Part shown: positions 45,673 to 57,778 of the stretch, one piece after another | Numbering within the stretch: position 1 is the stretch's first letter | Layout of the letters: each line of letters begins with the position of its first letter | Notes under the pieces: generated by a model | The model's database searches: none | Told to the model about the DNA's origin: nothing | The model's input: the letters and a program-made list of their open reading frames with translations, nothing else | Program-made: the position numbers and the translations under genes | Origin: Channallabes apus | Lineage: Eukaryota; Chordata; Actinopteri; Siluriformes; Clariidae | Assembly (NCBI GenBank): GCA_030522415.1 | Contig: CM060124.1 | Location: 23,670,454 to 23,734,453, forward strand | Direction: 5' to 3' | DNA length: 64,000 nucleotides

Positions 45673-45902
45673 GAGTTATCATTATTATAAACATGCTTTC
45701 TTCAGATACTTGCATGTTTTTCGGTACATAGAAGTTGTCTGAGATTGCTAAAAAGACTATATGAATATATGATGTATTTTAGGAATTATTAACGATTAAA
45801 ATCATCTGCCATTTTTCATAATCAGTCTTGTGAAATTTATAGGAAATCAGATGACCATTAGGTATAATCCATGATCATCCAATCTATAACATGAACTTGT
45901 GA

Positions 45903-46090
45903 ATTTCATTTTACATTTTACATAAATAACATTTGACAGATTCCCTTATAATTATTTTTTTCTCTCATTATACATGCGAGCAGGTGAGAGTTAAGTGCCC
46001 TGCCCAAAGGCCCAACAGTAGCAATGTGGTGATACTGGGGTCTAACCCTAGGGTGCTTTAAAGTCTTTTCAACTGCAGCGACATAGCTGG
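45903..46090 (-). mobile_element. Degraded tRNA-derived SINE
   Basis: The minus strand carries CTACTGTTGGGCCTTTGGGC and then GCACTTAACTCTC and an ATGTAAAATGTAAAATG tail, the same core as the SINE at 57546-57730. Confidence 0.6.
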
Positions 46091-46664
46091 TGCAGTCTGT
46101 ATTAGCAGGTGGCAATTGCTTTTATAACTAAGATTTATAGCACCTCTTGAAAGTATTATGGACTCCTTACCAAAAGAGAAAAAACCCTTGACTGGCCCAT
46201 CAGTGCAGAAAAACAAACATGCAAACAAGCAACCAAACTTCACACAATTCGCATGTTTATTTCTTTACATATTGACCTATATATTTACAAATGCTCAGTC
46301 AGATTTCCTGCCACATCCTTTGTAATGTGTTTTATTCACTTTTCATTCATTTATTCAGTTATTTATTGCTCTATCCATTACTTACTTAACTTATATTTTG
46401 TCACTTATAGAATTTCTTTTACATTTTTGGATCTCAAGTCTGTCTGTCCCACCCACTTCTGGACAGCAGAATAAACATTACATACTGGACGCCAGTGCAA
46501 AACCCACATATAAAACCAGTCATAGAAGCAATTTCAGCAAGATTTTAATGTTATCTTAAACAACACTTTGTCTCCTTGGTAACTGCTTCTACTGTAAGTT
46601 ATTCCGAATTGCCTCTGAAACCATCTGGGTTAGGTTTCATGAGATACAACACTAACTACTGTAA
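46091..46664. other. Unassigned A/T-rich sequence
   Basis: No repeat or gene recognised. Confidence 0.4.
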
Positions 46665-46672
46665 CTTCTAAC

Positions 46673-47932
46673 CAGAGGTGGAAAGAGTAATACAATTTTG
46701 TACTCAAGTACAAGTACTGTTACTTCAGTGAAATTTTACTTAAGTACAAGTAAAGTTACCATTATAAAAATATACTCATGTAAAAGTAAATAGTAGCTCA
46801 TGAAAAAAAATGTACTCAGAGTAAAAGTTACCGAGTTACTTTTTTATTTTATTTTTTTAACAGCGGGAGCGGGATGAGGCATTCTAGCGTAGTTCAAAAA
46901 AGATGAGCAGATATAAATCTCAAACTAGTTGGTTTTAACTGAAGGAACACCTTTGCATAATAAAAGGTTGTCTTTGTTGTGCTTGAAAACCAAAGTGGTC
47001 ACATAAATATGGTGTTACGTCCCAGTCTAGGGCCATACAGCAAAAGAGTGGTTCAGGGTTCTATTTTAAACTGTATGGAAATGGTGGTATATGGCAGAAA
47101 GAACTAGAGCCAATCATTAACTGATGAAATAATGAGGTTTGTATATACAAAAAAAATACATACACACACACACACACAACAGGAGGAGGAGGATCAGATT
47201 CAGGGTGGACCCAAAATAAAATAAAATTTAAAAAAATGGGATTTATATTTAGTAGCTAGATTACCTGCCAAAAAAAATAAAATAAAATAAAAACCCACAA
47301 ACAAAAATACAGGTACCTTCCCGGACTCCCTAAACCAAAAAACAGTGAATAAATTCCCTCTTCCCAAAATAAATGGCAGCCACGCCCCTACTATTAGTGA
47401 GTGCAGAAACATACAGTGAAATTATCTACAAATGTATACAAAGACCAACCAAACCAAAGGGACAAAGCAAAAATCATAGTCAATAGGAGGCAAAAAGTAA
47501 AAACCGGAATACACCACCAAATATCATAACGCCAAAATCACTATCTCTTTCCTCTTTCCTGCGTCTCTCTCCGGTTTATATAGGGTCGCGCTAGTCGATG
47601 ACGTCACTCTCAGCGACCGTGTAGAAGGTCAGGTAGCTGCTGATGTGGGGACAGTCAGAAAACCTGGAGTGGAGTCTGGAGCGGCGCGCGACCAGGACAT
47701 GATACACACACGTGAGCATAATATTATCATTATTTTAGCATTTTCATTAATTTATTTGCTCAGTAGAGAATATGATTTAAAATGTAGCGAATTACAATAC
47801 TTCAAACAAAACGTACTTAAGTAAAAGTAAAATTACAGATTTTAAAAACTACTTTAAAAAGTAGAAATACACAAAAAAAGCTACTCAATTACAGTAACGC
47901 GAGTAAATGTAATTCGTTACTTTCCACCTCTG
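46673..47932. mobile_element. hAT-type MITE
   Basis: Ends CAGAGGTGGAAAGAGTAAT and, inverted at the right, CAGAGGTGGAAAGTAACGAA; longer subterminal similarity (CTCAAGTAC / GTACTTAAGT words). 8-bp target duplication with one mismatch: CTTCTAAC (46665-46672) and TTTCTAAC (47933-47940). 1,260 bp, no transposase. 47560-47700 is GC-rich with TTATATAGG and TGACGTCA, promoter-like. Confidence 0.85.
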
Positions 47933-47989
47933 TTTCTAACAAATGGTGGAATCTCAAATCCTGACTAACTGCTAATTAATATCAGTAGC

Positions 47990-48075
47990 GTAATATTTCA
48001 ATTCAATTCAATTCAATTTTATTTGTATAGCGCTTTTAACAATTGACATTGTGTAAAGCTGTTTTGAGACAATCA
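47990..48075 (-). mobile_element. Very short L2 3' tail
   Basis: (CAATT)n tail, then ATAGCGCTTTTAACAATTG and CTGTTTTGAGACAATC: only the last ~85 bp of an L2. Confidence 0.8.
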
Positions 48076-48526
48076 AAATAATTATTTAAGTTTGTATGGA
48101 ATGTGAATTTGTATGGATCAAAATGGTCAGATAGTCCCTGACCATTATGACTGTGTGATATTTCCACAGCAGCAGCGACAGGTATCCGAGGTGCATATGT
48201 TACCATACCAGAAAAGTGAAGTTGTTCAGTTTGTGGTAGATCTGATTTATTCAAACACAATAATAAAGTTTTATATCCTCAGGAGGGTCATTACATTGTT
48301 TTAGCGATAATTTCACGGAAGCGAGTTCAGAACTAATCTAAAGCACTGTCACACTAAAAAAACATCCGAAAAGTTCAGAAGCTTCAAATAGAATGAACAA
48401 ACTAATTAATTTTCTTAAAGGGGACCTACGGTGCTACATGAACTTTTTCAAGCTGTTTGGACTGCATTGTGTGTTAGGAGAGTGTGTACACAACCACTCT
48501 ACAATGATAAAGAGCCGCCCAGCGAT
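48076..48526. other. Unassigned sequence
   Basis: No repeat or gene recognised. Confidence 0.4.
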
Positions 48527-48895
48527 TTTCTTTCATTCATTCATTCATTTTCTATACCGCTTAATCCTGTGCTCAGGGTCGCAGGGACCTGGAGCCTATC
48601 CCAGGAGACTTCGGGCACTAGGCGGGGTACACCCTGGACAGGGTGCCAATCCATCGCAGGGCATACACACATACACACACTCACACACCCAATCACACAC
48701 TATGGGCAATTTAGGAACGCCAATTAGCCTAACCTGCATATCTTTGGACTGTGGGAGGAAACCGGAGTACCCGGAGGAAACCCGCAAAGCACGGGGAGAA
48801 CATGCAAACTCCATGCACACAGAGATGGGAATCGAGCCTGGCCGGGAATTCGAACCCAGACCCTGGAGGTGCAAGGCGACAGTGCTGCGATTTTC
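48527..48895 (-). mobile_element. tRNA-derived SINE (HE1/V-SINE-like), copy 2
   Basis: The most complete of the three. On the minus strand, from 48895: tRNA-like head with GGGTTCGAATTCC, the GTTTCCTCCCACAGTCCAAA body, GGACAGGGTGTACCCC inverted block and an (ATGA)n tail at 48532-48550. Confidence 0.85.
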
Positions 48896-49068
48896 TTTTA
48901 ATTTAATAATATAAGATGCCCCGTCTGAAATCAGGCCGTTTTCAAAAGCCTGTCGGTGTGAAGTCACACCGACAGAGGCCGCTCCTACTATAGTTGATTG
49001 ACACTGGTGTTTTAGCAAAGACCCGCCCCGAGTGAAAAAAGAGCCATCTCCCATTGTTTTTCTACACT

Positions 49069-49137
49069 GGAGGGTGGTTAGGTTAGGATTCGGCGCGTTC
49101 CCGTGGGAGACCCGGGTTCGATTCCTGCTCAAGGTAC
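49069..49137 (+). pseudogene. tRNA-like pseudogene, unit 1
   Basis: GGTTAGGTTAGGATTCGGCG followed by ACCCGGGTTCGATTCCTGCT keeps the D-arm, anticodon-stem and T-arm order of tRNA-Glu, but the 5' acceptor strand is not recognisable and the anticodon loop is altered. Confidence 0.5.
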
Positions 49138-49307
49138 ATGCTTTTTTTGCACTACATATTTATAAAGTTTTTCTAAGGTTCGTTTAGTAACGAGGCGAGT
49201 GCACTATGCTTCGGTAAGCTTTTCTGACATAAGGAGAGACTCAGTCAAACACACACACACACAATGCTTCGAGTGTATGATGTCCTATTCCCGTCATCTA
49301 TATGACT

Positions 49308-49344
<37 letters not shown>

Positions 49345-50035
49345 ACGTTGTCTGTCAGAAAGGTCTCTGTTTATTAACAGCAAAAGATCGGTATAAATAT
49401 GTTTGACTAAACGCCTGTGCTATAGACATATGTTACTACAAATGAACCATTGTAAATGTCCTGGTGAGATCCCGAAAAAAACAATGCTTCGCATGTATAA
49501 GGTCGCGGGTTGAATAGCCGGCATTTCCAAGATGGTAACAGTTAATCCTTCGTGGTCTACTGGTTAGGATTCTGCACTCTAACGCGGTAGCCCTGGGTTC
49601 GATTCCCCCTCAAGGCACATGCTTTTTGCACTACATATTTATAAAGTTTTTCTAATAGTTCGTTTAGTAACGAGGCGAGTGCGCTATGCTTCGGTAAGCT
49701 TTTCTGACATAAGGAGAGACTCAGTCAAACACACACACACAATGCTTCGCGTGTATGATGTCCTATTCCCGGCATCTATATGACTCAGTCACACACACAC
49801 ACACACACACACACGTTGTCTGTCAGAAAGGTCTCTGTTTATTAACAGCAAAAGATCGGTATAAATATGTTTGACTAAACACCTGTGCAATAGACATATG
49901 TTACTACAAATGAACCATTGTAAATGTCCTGGTGAGATCCCGAAAAAAACAATGCTTCGCGTGTATAAGGTCGCGGGTTGAATAGCCGGCATTTCCAAGA
50001 TGGCAACCATTAATCCTTCGTGGTCTAGTGGTTAG
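49070..50035 (+). repeat. Tandem array, two units of about 480 bp
   Basis: Sequence after each tRNA-like segment repeats: GCACTACATATTTATAAAG, GTTTAGTAACGAGGCGAGTG, CTTTTCTGACATAAGGAGAG, CA tract, GTCTGTCAGAAAGGTCTCTG. The units run about 49138-49618 and 49619-50086. Very few differences apart from CA-tract length, so the duplication is recent. Confidence 0.88.
49546..49617 (+). pseudogene. tRNA-Glu-like pseudogene, unit 2
   Basis: TCCTTCGTGGTCTACTGGTT and GGGTTCGATTCCCCC follow the tRNA-Glu layout. The anticodon loop reads CTCTAAC, and the anticodon stem and acceptor do not pair, so it is probably inactive. Confidence 0.55.
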
Positions 50036-50085
50036 GATACGGCACTCTCAGCGCAGCAACTCGAGTTCAATTCCCGGTCTGGGAA
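50014..50085 (+). pseudogene. tRNA-Glu(CTC)-like pseudogene, unit 3
   Basis: TCCTTCGTGGTCTAGTGGTT, then loop CTCTCAG (anticodon CTC) and GAGTTCAATTCCCGGTCTGG. Closest of the three to tRNA-Glu, but the acceptor has mismatches at pairs 5-7, the anticodon stem has two, and the T stem is weak. Confidence 0.6.
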
Positions 50086-50139
50086 GTCAAAAAAGTTTTA
50101 CAACCAGATTCACATGTAAAATTTCATATACATATATAA

Positions 50140-50231
50140 CTATATATATATATATATATATATATGAGTGCATAATAAAAACATTACAAAATATGAAATA
50201 TATATATATATATATATAATAAAATAATAAT

Positions 50232-50263
<32 letters not shown>
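50140..50263. repeat. (TA)n-rich tract
   Basis: Three TA runs (50140-50165, 50198-50217, 50236-50263) separated by A/T-rich sequence. 50264-50639 holds nothing recognisable apart from a GA tract at 50521-50550. Confidence 0.85.
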
Positions 50264-50266
<3 letters not shown>

Positions 50267-50639
50267 CTATATTTTGTAAGATTTTTATTATGCCCTCATT
50301 TGTACATTGTATATTTGTACAACTATTCTACTAGTTAAATTTATTTTCTTTAGTATTTCTTTTTATTAATATTTATTCCTTACGTATAAGCTTTTATTTT
50401 CTTTTTAAGGTCACTGGCTGTCGTATAAGCATTTCACTGCATATCGTACTGTGTATGACTGTGTATGTGACAAATAAAATTTGAATTTGAATCAAAGGAG
50501 AGGAAGATAGGTGGAAGGAGACAGAGAGAGAGAGGGAGAGAGAGAGACAGAGTATGGGAAGGTGAGCGTGAATGAACAGATGCAAGAGGAGACAGGAAGA
50601 TTGCAGCAGAGAAGATTTAACACGTTAATATCAGATCTA

Positions 50640-50905
50640 TGAGGAAGAAGAAGAAGAATATTCAATTATTGTCACATGTACTTTTTACAGCACAGCGAAA
50701 TTTCTTCTTCGCATATCCCAATTAGGAAACTGGGGTCAGAGCGCAGGGTCAGCCAGCTTACAGCGCCCCTGGAGCAGATAGGGTTAAGGGCCTTGCTCAA
50801 GGGCTCAACAGTGGCAACTTGCCGATGCTGGGGTTCGAACCCCCGACCTTCCGATCAGTAACCCAGAAACCCACAGCCTTAACCGATTGAGCCACCACTG
50901 CCCTC
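50640..50905 (-). mobile_element. tRNA-derived SINE, second family
   Basis: Minus strand: GTGGCTCAATCGGTTAAGGC (A box region), GGGGGTTCGAACCCC (B box), CCTTGAGCAAGGCCCTTAAC core, and a (TTC)n tail at 50640-50660. The same core occurs in 45903-46090 and 57546-57730. Confidence 0.85.
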
Positions 50906-52242
50906 AGTGAGCAGGAAGAGAGCAGGAGAGTAGAAATAACTCCTTTATATATAAAATAATTGTAAAACTTCATGTAAAATTATTTTTAACTGTTTTTTAA
51001 ATATTTTTAACTGTTGTCAAAGCTATACCCCACTTGTATTGTGAAGACACGCCCCACAGAACTGGGGGGCGGGTTCAGTAGAGGTCATTAACATTTAAAG
51101 GAGCATGTACTGAAACAGGTTGCTGAGAACAGAGCTACTTTTTACCAGGTAAAAGTAATGTTTTTTTTAAACAACAATTGAGAATTTTTAATTATAGTAT
51201 ATTACAGTGGGAGCCACGCCAAATAGCCGCGACAGTGTGGCTGAAGTGTGAATGGCGTGTGAATGGCCTTTGCACGCCGTAATCCCCCCTCCCTTTTCTG
51301 GCCGAAAGGCGTGTCTAGATTTCACAGTAAACACGCCCATTCAAGCCCAATTTATTCATTTACCTGGTGCCACCACTAGATGGCGCTTCGTTCTCAAGAA
51401 CACGTTAAAACAAGCCAGCTGCGCTGAGTTGCAATCACGTGATTTTAACAACCCACCTCCACCCCCGCCGAACTGACGCTACCAAACTACAGAGATGAAG
51501 ATGGCGGCTTAACGGACTATTCGTGGTAAGTGATGTTTTATTTTATAAAATGTGTTTGGGGTAGTTTACAGTTTATTTCCCAGTTTAGTTTTTTATTGGC
51601 CGTTTTAAATATCACTGGCAGCACCAGCAGCGGTCAGATGTGACTTTAGAGAACTTAATGATCTGTTTACCAAGTCTGGAGTTAATATTACAGCTTACTG
51701 TCAGTGTCACACACTCACAATGTCACTCCACTTTAACTCAAAAACATGCTTAAGCTTCGACAATACTATTAATGTCCCTATTACAAGGGCTGCACTACCC
51801 GATGAAGAGTGTTTGTGTTCTCTGTAAATACTGAGAGAATCTCACCGCGTGTTGTATGGATAAATTCAGCGGTTATTTATTCTCTGGTTAAGAGTTAATC
51901 TGCAGGTTATTTCTGTGACTGTAATATAATGTGATGCAGTTGATGAGGGACACAGACTGAGGGGAGCTGTACAGGAGCTAGTAACGCTCATAACCCGGTT
52001 TATATTTTATACACTTTCCGCGGTAGCGCGAGCGCTTAGTTAACGAGCTGAATAACAACACAGAAGTGTTTATCAGTTAGGAGGAGGGGGAGGTGTGTGT
52101 GTGAGGGGCTTCAGTAAGTTATAGTTTGGCTTCAGGGATGAACTAATGCTCATATACGAGTGTTATATCGCTTAACTTATTTGTATGAGAAGCGCATTAA
52201 GTAAATTCCCGGTTAATTTAATGCAGACGATAATACAGACAG

Positions 52243-52354
52243 TCACTGGTTAACACTAACACTGTTCACTGGTTAACACTAACACTGTTTACTGGTTAAC
52301 ACTACCACTGTTCACTGGTTAACACTAACACTGTTCACTGGTTAACATTAGCAC
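52243..52354 (+). repeat. 23-bp minisatellite, about 5 units
   Basis: Same unit as 34547-34842, with ACACTAACAC variants. Confidence 0.9.
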
Positions 52355-52510
52355 AGGCAGATTATTTACATTACAGAATCCCCAAAACAGTACTTTACAC
52401 ACTCTGTGGTAAATAGGTTTATTAATATATTTAATTTTTATTAGAACTATATGTTCTGTAAAGTTTATTTGTCTTTGTCTTGACTAAATTCTCCTGTTGT
52501 CTTTAAGCAG

Positions 52511-52609
52511 AGCTCCGCTGTGGAGGATTGGGGGGTCAGACGGCTGACGGCTGGACTTTTGGAGCTACAGGACTGGAGGAGCCTGAACAAGCTGTTGAGG
52601 TAGCTGTAG
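52511..52609 (+). other. Candidate exon in copy 2
   Basis: Same acceptor and sequence as 34999-35097, but one change creates TAG at codon 30 of the first frame. The second frame remains open to TGA near 52673. Confidence 0.35.
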
Positions 52610-53802
52610 GAGGGATGACGTCACAGTCCGACAGCTTTAGAATGATGTTTGATCAGGTCTACTGTATATTCTGAACATAGTACTGCAAAATGTCTGATAC
52701 AGTACTTTGGGGGAAACAAAGACTTAAACTGTTAAGTAATAACATTATTAATAACAAATATGTAATAGTTTTGATATTTGAAAAATTTATATTTTAATGT
52801 AAAAGGACTGTAGATAGAGACTTATAAGCAGCTGGTGTATCCGGGTTGTTTAATGAACTTTAAGCAAAAAGACAACATGTATTCATCTGTTTTATATAAA
52901 TTACTGTTTTAACTTTGACTAGTTTTGGAAGAATAAATTGAATTGTTAAAGTGATGTTTTGCGTGTTTTAATTTTGGGGGATTGTTTGGGTATTTAAAAA
53001 TTGTTTAGTTGAACCAACAACTTCAATGGGCAAAAAATGGGACACAACTTTGTTTTAAATAGTCAAAGAGTTGGGCTGAAAATAATAATAATAATTATTG
53101 ATCATAGAAACAAATGAAACCAGTTAAACACTTGATTATATGTATTTGTGTTTGTGATTGTGACCCATAATAATTTTTTCTCAGTATAAATAAATGTTTT
53201 GGGTTTTAAGAACTCCAAAAGAGCAACGACAAACTTGGTATTCTCCATTGAGGTTTCTCACCTTCCACTCCTTAGTAGGACATGGTGTTAATTGCTCTGT
53301 GTGTGCGTGTGTGTTTTTGGCGGGGGGATGGGTGTGTGTGTGTTTTCGGCTGTTCAGCAGTTCTAAACACAAGCACAGTTTTTGTCCTTAACTAAAATAC
53401 TTCAATACGTTAATAATGAATTTATTTTGTTGAATAAGGTAATAAGCGATGTTTAAACCAAGTAAGTTAAGTAAGTGTTCCATACATTAAAGTACTGTGT
53501 ATAACCAAGTGCCCTAGCAAACACAGTTACAGTACAGTTTACAGTACAAACAGAGTGTGTGCGCTGGGGGGATTGGAAGGTGAGTGAGAATACTCATTTA
53601 CAAGACAAAAGACGGTCAGAGGCAGCGCCGTTCTAGACCAGACAACACGGGGTGGGGGGAGGGGGGCATCATGTTCGAGCACTGTTTTTACCTGGCCTTA
53701 CTCTATAGTAACAGTTTTGTATTTGCTGAATTGTGTTGAGGCACGCAAACCCCCAGACCACAATAAGGTGGCAATCCCTCAGGGGGAAACTAAAAAAAAA
53801 AA

Positions 53803-53839
<37 letters not shown>

Positions 53840-55053
53840 TAATTATATAATATCCTTAATCCAGATTTTATCAATCAATGACATAACATTTATCTAAGCT
53901 GGATGGTCAAATTCTCAAAAACGTTTAACCTAAAGTAAGACTTAACACACTATAACTAAAATATTTACAAAACTGAAAGGTTGTCTTATGAATAATAAAA
54001 AATACAAACTAAATTAAAACAGATGGGCTGTTGAACAGATCATAATGTTTTATGTTTTCTGATTATAAATTATATATGGGTTGATTTTAGAAAGGCTAAA
54101 TCAAATAGCTAGTTTTGGTCATGTCAGTCCAGTAACTATACTATGTAAAAGTAATTATAATATGAATTAATTAAGGGCAGGACCTAACCTAATGTTAATA
54201 ATTTACACCATGATAACATTAGTATTCATGTTTTTGTATATATTTTTAAATGTTCAAATGAACGTTTCAGAGTATATAATTTGTCGTGTCATCTGTGATT
54301 GAGACCCATGAGTTAAATTGAAATATTTTTTATAGGTAGTAAGCCAGGTTTTAGTAACCTTGGATAAATCAGCATGAAAGCCCTCTCTCGCGCACGCGCT
54401 CTCACGCTATCTCTCGCACTCACACACACACACAGACACACTGTACACACACAGACACACACAAATAATACATGAAATGGCGTAAAACCAAATGAAACTA
54501 GGGTAAAAAATATGAGCAGTAAAATACAGTAGTATCCTGTAGGTGATCCCTGTCCTGTGATAACAGGCACTAACACTCTAGAACTGTTTACTTCTGTTAG
54601 TTTTGTTTTCAAGTGTGAATGTTTATGGGGATTAAATCTGTCTCTGCTGCTGCATCTATACACCGTTGTGATAAGTGATTTGTGCCCCATCAGATCTTTA
54701 ATGTGGGACATTATGCTGGTTAAATGACTAAAGACACACTGATCCGTATGGACAGATATTTGTTCCAGATATTATGCGCCATTAATCAATTTGTTATGCC
54801 AATTTGACTTTCAGCGAAAACATCAAAAATATAACGAAAACAAACCCAAGCAGAAGTTACATTTTAAGCTTTACTTTCAAATTCAAATTTGTCACATACA
54901 CAGTGCGATATGCAGTAAAATATTTCGGGTGCTTTAGGTGAGGCTCGAACTCGGCATTGCTTCACCTGGACCGCTTTATAAGTGTCACGCGCTAACCGAG
55001 TGCGCCACTGGAGCCACACGGAAGTTGGTCTTGTCAGAGTATCCTCTCTCTCG

Positions 55054-55054
<1 letters not shown>

Positions 55055-55107
<53 letters not shown>
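55055..55107. repeat. (CA)n microsatellite
   Basis: About 26 units inside copy 2; the matching tract in copy 1 (37537-37547) is only about 5 units. Confidence 0.9.
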
Positions 55108-55109
<2 letters not shown>

Positions 55110-56390
55110 AAATTGCGTAAAACCCAACGAAATATAAGCAGTATAAAAAAATCTGTAAAAATACATTAGTATAACAGGCGCTAACCCTCTGGAACTTTTT
55201 TTTTTACTATTGTTTCCAAGTGTTTATGGGGATTTAATGTGTCTCTGCTGCCGCATCCATTCACAGTTGTGATAAGTGATTAATGCCCCATCAGATCTTT
55301 TGACGGGGGAGCATTATGCATGATTCCATATGGGCAGATATTTATTCCAGGTTGCATGCGGCATTAATTGCCTTTCTTATGCCACTTGTAGACAGTGAAA
55401 TCATCAGTGAAAAAATCAGCGAAAACATCATCAAAAATATAACGAAAACAAACCCAAGCAGACGTTACATTTTGAGCTTTACTTTGCAGCAAAATATTAT
55501 CTATCAGTATATTAAATGGAACGGGGTAAAATACACTGTAATGTAAAATACTGTACATAGCCCGCATTTTTATTCCGTACCTACAATGATCGGTATAGAC
55601 AAATTACAGCCGCTACCGTGTCTTTAAGGATCATTTCAGGATGTCTTAAAAAATATTTCACTAACTAATTTTATTAATTCATTATTAAATAATAAATAGC
55701 ATAATCATCATGGGTTGTGTATTGAGTGATTTAACAAATCTGTTTTATTAATCGGTTTGTTGTTGTTGTTTTTTCATCTATTTATGAAACTATGTTGACA
55801 ATGCAAGAACTGTCTGTATATTAAAGATACGGTATTGGGCTTCCTGGACACTGCAGTTAACTGTGCCAGTCAATGCTCCATCTGGCGGAATTATACGGCA
55901 TTGCAACCATCTTTTTAGAAAGCGCATGGGGGCGTTTATGGGGCGGGGCATCGTTAACTGCGTCATCGCGGGGGATCACATTCCATGCACGAAGCCTGCA
56001 TTAACCCTTCATGGATCTGCCACGGAGCAGTCATGCTCCAGGCGGCTGTTTGACGTGGCTCCCACTGTACAAACTTTTCATTAGGACCTTAAAGAATCAT
56101 ATTAACCTATGCAAAATTGAGACTGTATGTCTCCTTTAAAACGTTATAAAATTAAGTAGAGACTTAATGACTCCCCTTAGAGACTCTGTAGTAGGTTTTC
56201 TCAGTTGAATATGAAAAAAAAATACCCCTGATTATCAACGCGGGAATGAAGTGCAAGTTGATCTTGGAGCTAAACTATTTGCTTTGGGTGAAAGCGCCAT
56301 CTAGCGATCATTGTGTGTCAGCAACAGCTTCCCATTCAAAACAATAGGCAGTCAAAATGACCGTGAACCGCGTTATAAACGACACTTCTA

Positions 56391-56610
56391 GTGATAACTG
56401 AAACCTGGATTAAACAGGACGAGTATGTAGCTCTAAATGAAGCTAGTCCTCCTGGATACAGCTACATACACCAGCCTCGGTTAACTGACAGAGGAGGAGG
56501 CGTCGCAGTTATTTACAATGATAATCTGTCTATCGTACAAAAACACAGACACAAATTTAATTCATTTGAAATTCTTTATAGTAACATAAGTGTATTTAAG
56601 CATATTAAGT
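56391..56610 (+). pseudogene. L2 endonuclease fragment
   Basis: ITETWIKQDEYVALNEASPP, then RGGGVAVIYNDNLS and HKFNSFEIL match the L2 endonuclease region at 22840-23040. Both ends are cut off; no RT nearby. Confidence 0.8.
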
Positions 56611-56639
56611 CAGCCCAACCCAGATAGCAAGGTGACATT

Positions 56640-56790
56640 GATTCAATGTTGAAATTTCATCAGAATCATCATTTTGGTTGAGGTTGATTTTTCAATGCTA
56701 AATAATGTTGAATCAATGTTGATAATTCAATGCTTTTCAGTGTTGAAAAGACAAACATTGAATCAATGTTGATTTTTGGTTGTGGAACCC
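56640..56790. repeat. Short imperfect repeats of TTGATTCAATGTTGA type
   Basis: The word (T)TGA(T/A)TCAATGTTGA occurs at about 56659, 56711 and 56760, with inverted relatives between them. It probably comes from a foldback or MITE-like fish repeat that begins CCCAGATAGCA. Confidence 0.5.
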
Positions 56791-56794
56791 ATCC

Positions 56795-56930
56795 TCATTC
56801 AACATTCATTCATTCATTCATCTTCTATACCGCTTTATCCTCTATTCAGGGTCGCGGGAACCTGGAGCCTATCCCAGGAGGCTTCGGGCACTAGGCGGGG
56901 TACACCCTGGACAGGGTGCCAATCCTCATT
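56795..56930 (-). mobile_element. tRNA-derived SINE (HE1/V-SINE-like), 3' part only
   Basis: (ATTC)n tail, then TATACCGCTTTATCC, GGGTCGCGGGAACCTGGAGC and GGACAGGGTGCCAATCC, cut before the body and tRNA head. Confidence 0.8.
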
Positions 56931-57066
56931 CAACAATGTAAGGCAAATTAAATTAACTAAGTGCATTTCTATAAAAATGTGTATGCATGTGTGTATGTGT
57001 TTAAAACAGGTTAAAAAATTGACTACAAGAGATTTGCCATGGTGCTTAAAAAAAAAAAAAAATAAT

Positions 57067-57068
<2 letters not shown>

Positions 57069-57126
<58 letters not shown>
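57069..57126. repeat. (TA)n microsatellite
   Basis: About 29 TA units after a poly(A) run. Confidence 0.9.
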
Positions 57127-57128
<2 letters not shown>

Positions 57129-57545
57129 AGGAAAAAAAATTATTTGACGGTAAGTTTTGTGTATTTACCTTGCTGTCTAGTTTACTCACTTGAGAGCTTA
57201 ATTCCTGTTTGCCGTTCAAAAGTACTAAATCTTCGGCTCGCATTTAACATCGGAGGGTGTTTTTACACTGTCGCCACGTCATTATAATACACTCTACAGG
57301 CATGAGAATTCAATATGTTGTAGTCTGGAAGTTCCTGCCACTCATGGTGAAAGAATTTTGGCGATGCGACCTACGGTATTCTGTTGGGAAGCATTTGTTT
57401 GAGAGCTTAGTTCCTGTTTCCCGTTGTCTGTGTCTGACCCAGAGCAGTGTGCGTGCCCCACATGGAAAGAACCTATATGAGGATATATGCGCATATATGA
57501 AACCTATATGCAGTATATATGCGCATATAACCGCACCTATATGGA

Positions 57546-57730
57546 GCCAGGGGTAGCTCAGTGGTTAAGGCATTGGACTAAGGTTCAAACTCCACAACCA
57601 CCAAGTTGCCACTGTTGGGCCCTTGAGCAAGGCCCTTAACCCTCAACTGCTCAGATGTATAATGAGATAAAAATGTAAGTCGCTCTGGATAAGAGCGTCT
57701 GCCAAATGCCTAAATGTAAATGTAAATATG
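57546..57730 (+). mobile_element. tRNA-derived SINE, third family
   Basis: GGGTAGCTCAGTGGTTAAGG (A box), GGTTCAAACTCC (B box), CCCTTGAGCAAGGCCCTTAA core, TAAGTCGCTCTGGATAAGAG and an (AAATGT)n tail. This 3' block is one of the most common fish SINE endings. Confidence 0.88.
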
Positions 57731-57778
57731 AGGATATATGCGCATATATGAAACCTATATGCAGTATACAGTGGTGTG

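Larger units (their letters stand above)
51205..56067 (+). mobile_element. ~5-kb TA-flanked DNA element, copy 2 (4,863 bp)
   Basis: Near-identical to copy 1 from end to end, with TA at 51203-51204 and 56068-56069. Termini CAGTGGGAGCCACGCCAAAT and its inverse CAGTGGGAGCCACGTCAAAC. Main differences: shorter minisatellite (52243-52354), longer TA tract (53803-53841), longer CA tract (55055-55107), small deletions such as near 52015 and 55325. Same internal SINE (54875-55020) and LINE relic. This different chromosomal site shows that both copies moved as whole units. Confidence 0.88.

Noticed and set aside
50014..50085. Functional tRNA-Glu gene
   Set aside because: The acceptor, anticodon and T stems all contain mismatches by eye; kept as a pseudogene.
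49300..50270. CRISPR-like array from repeated units
   Set aside because: Units are ~480 bp tandem duplications with tRNA-like segments in a vertebrate genome; no short repeat-spacer pattern.
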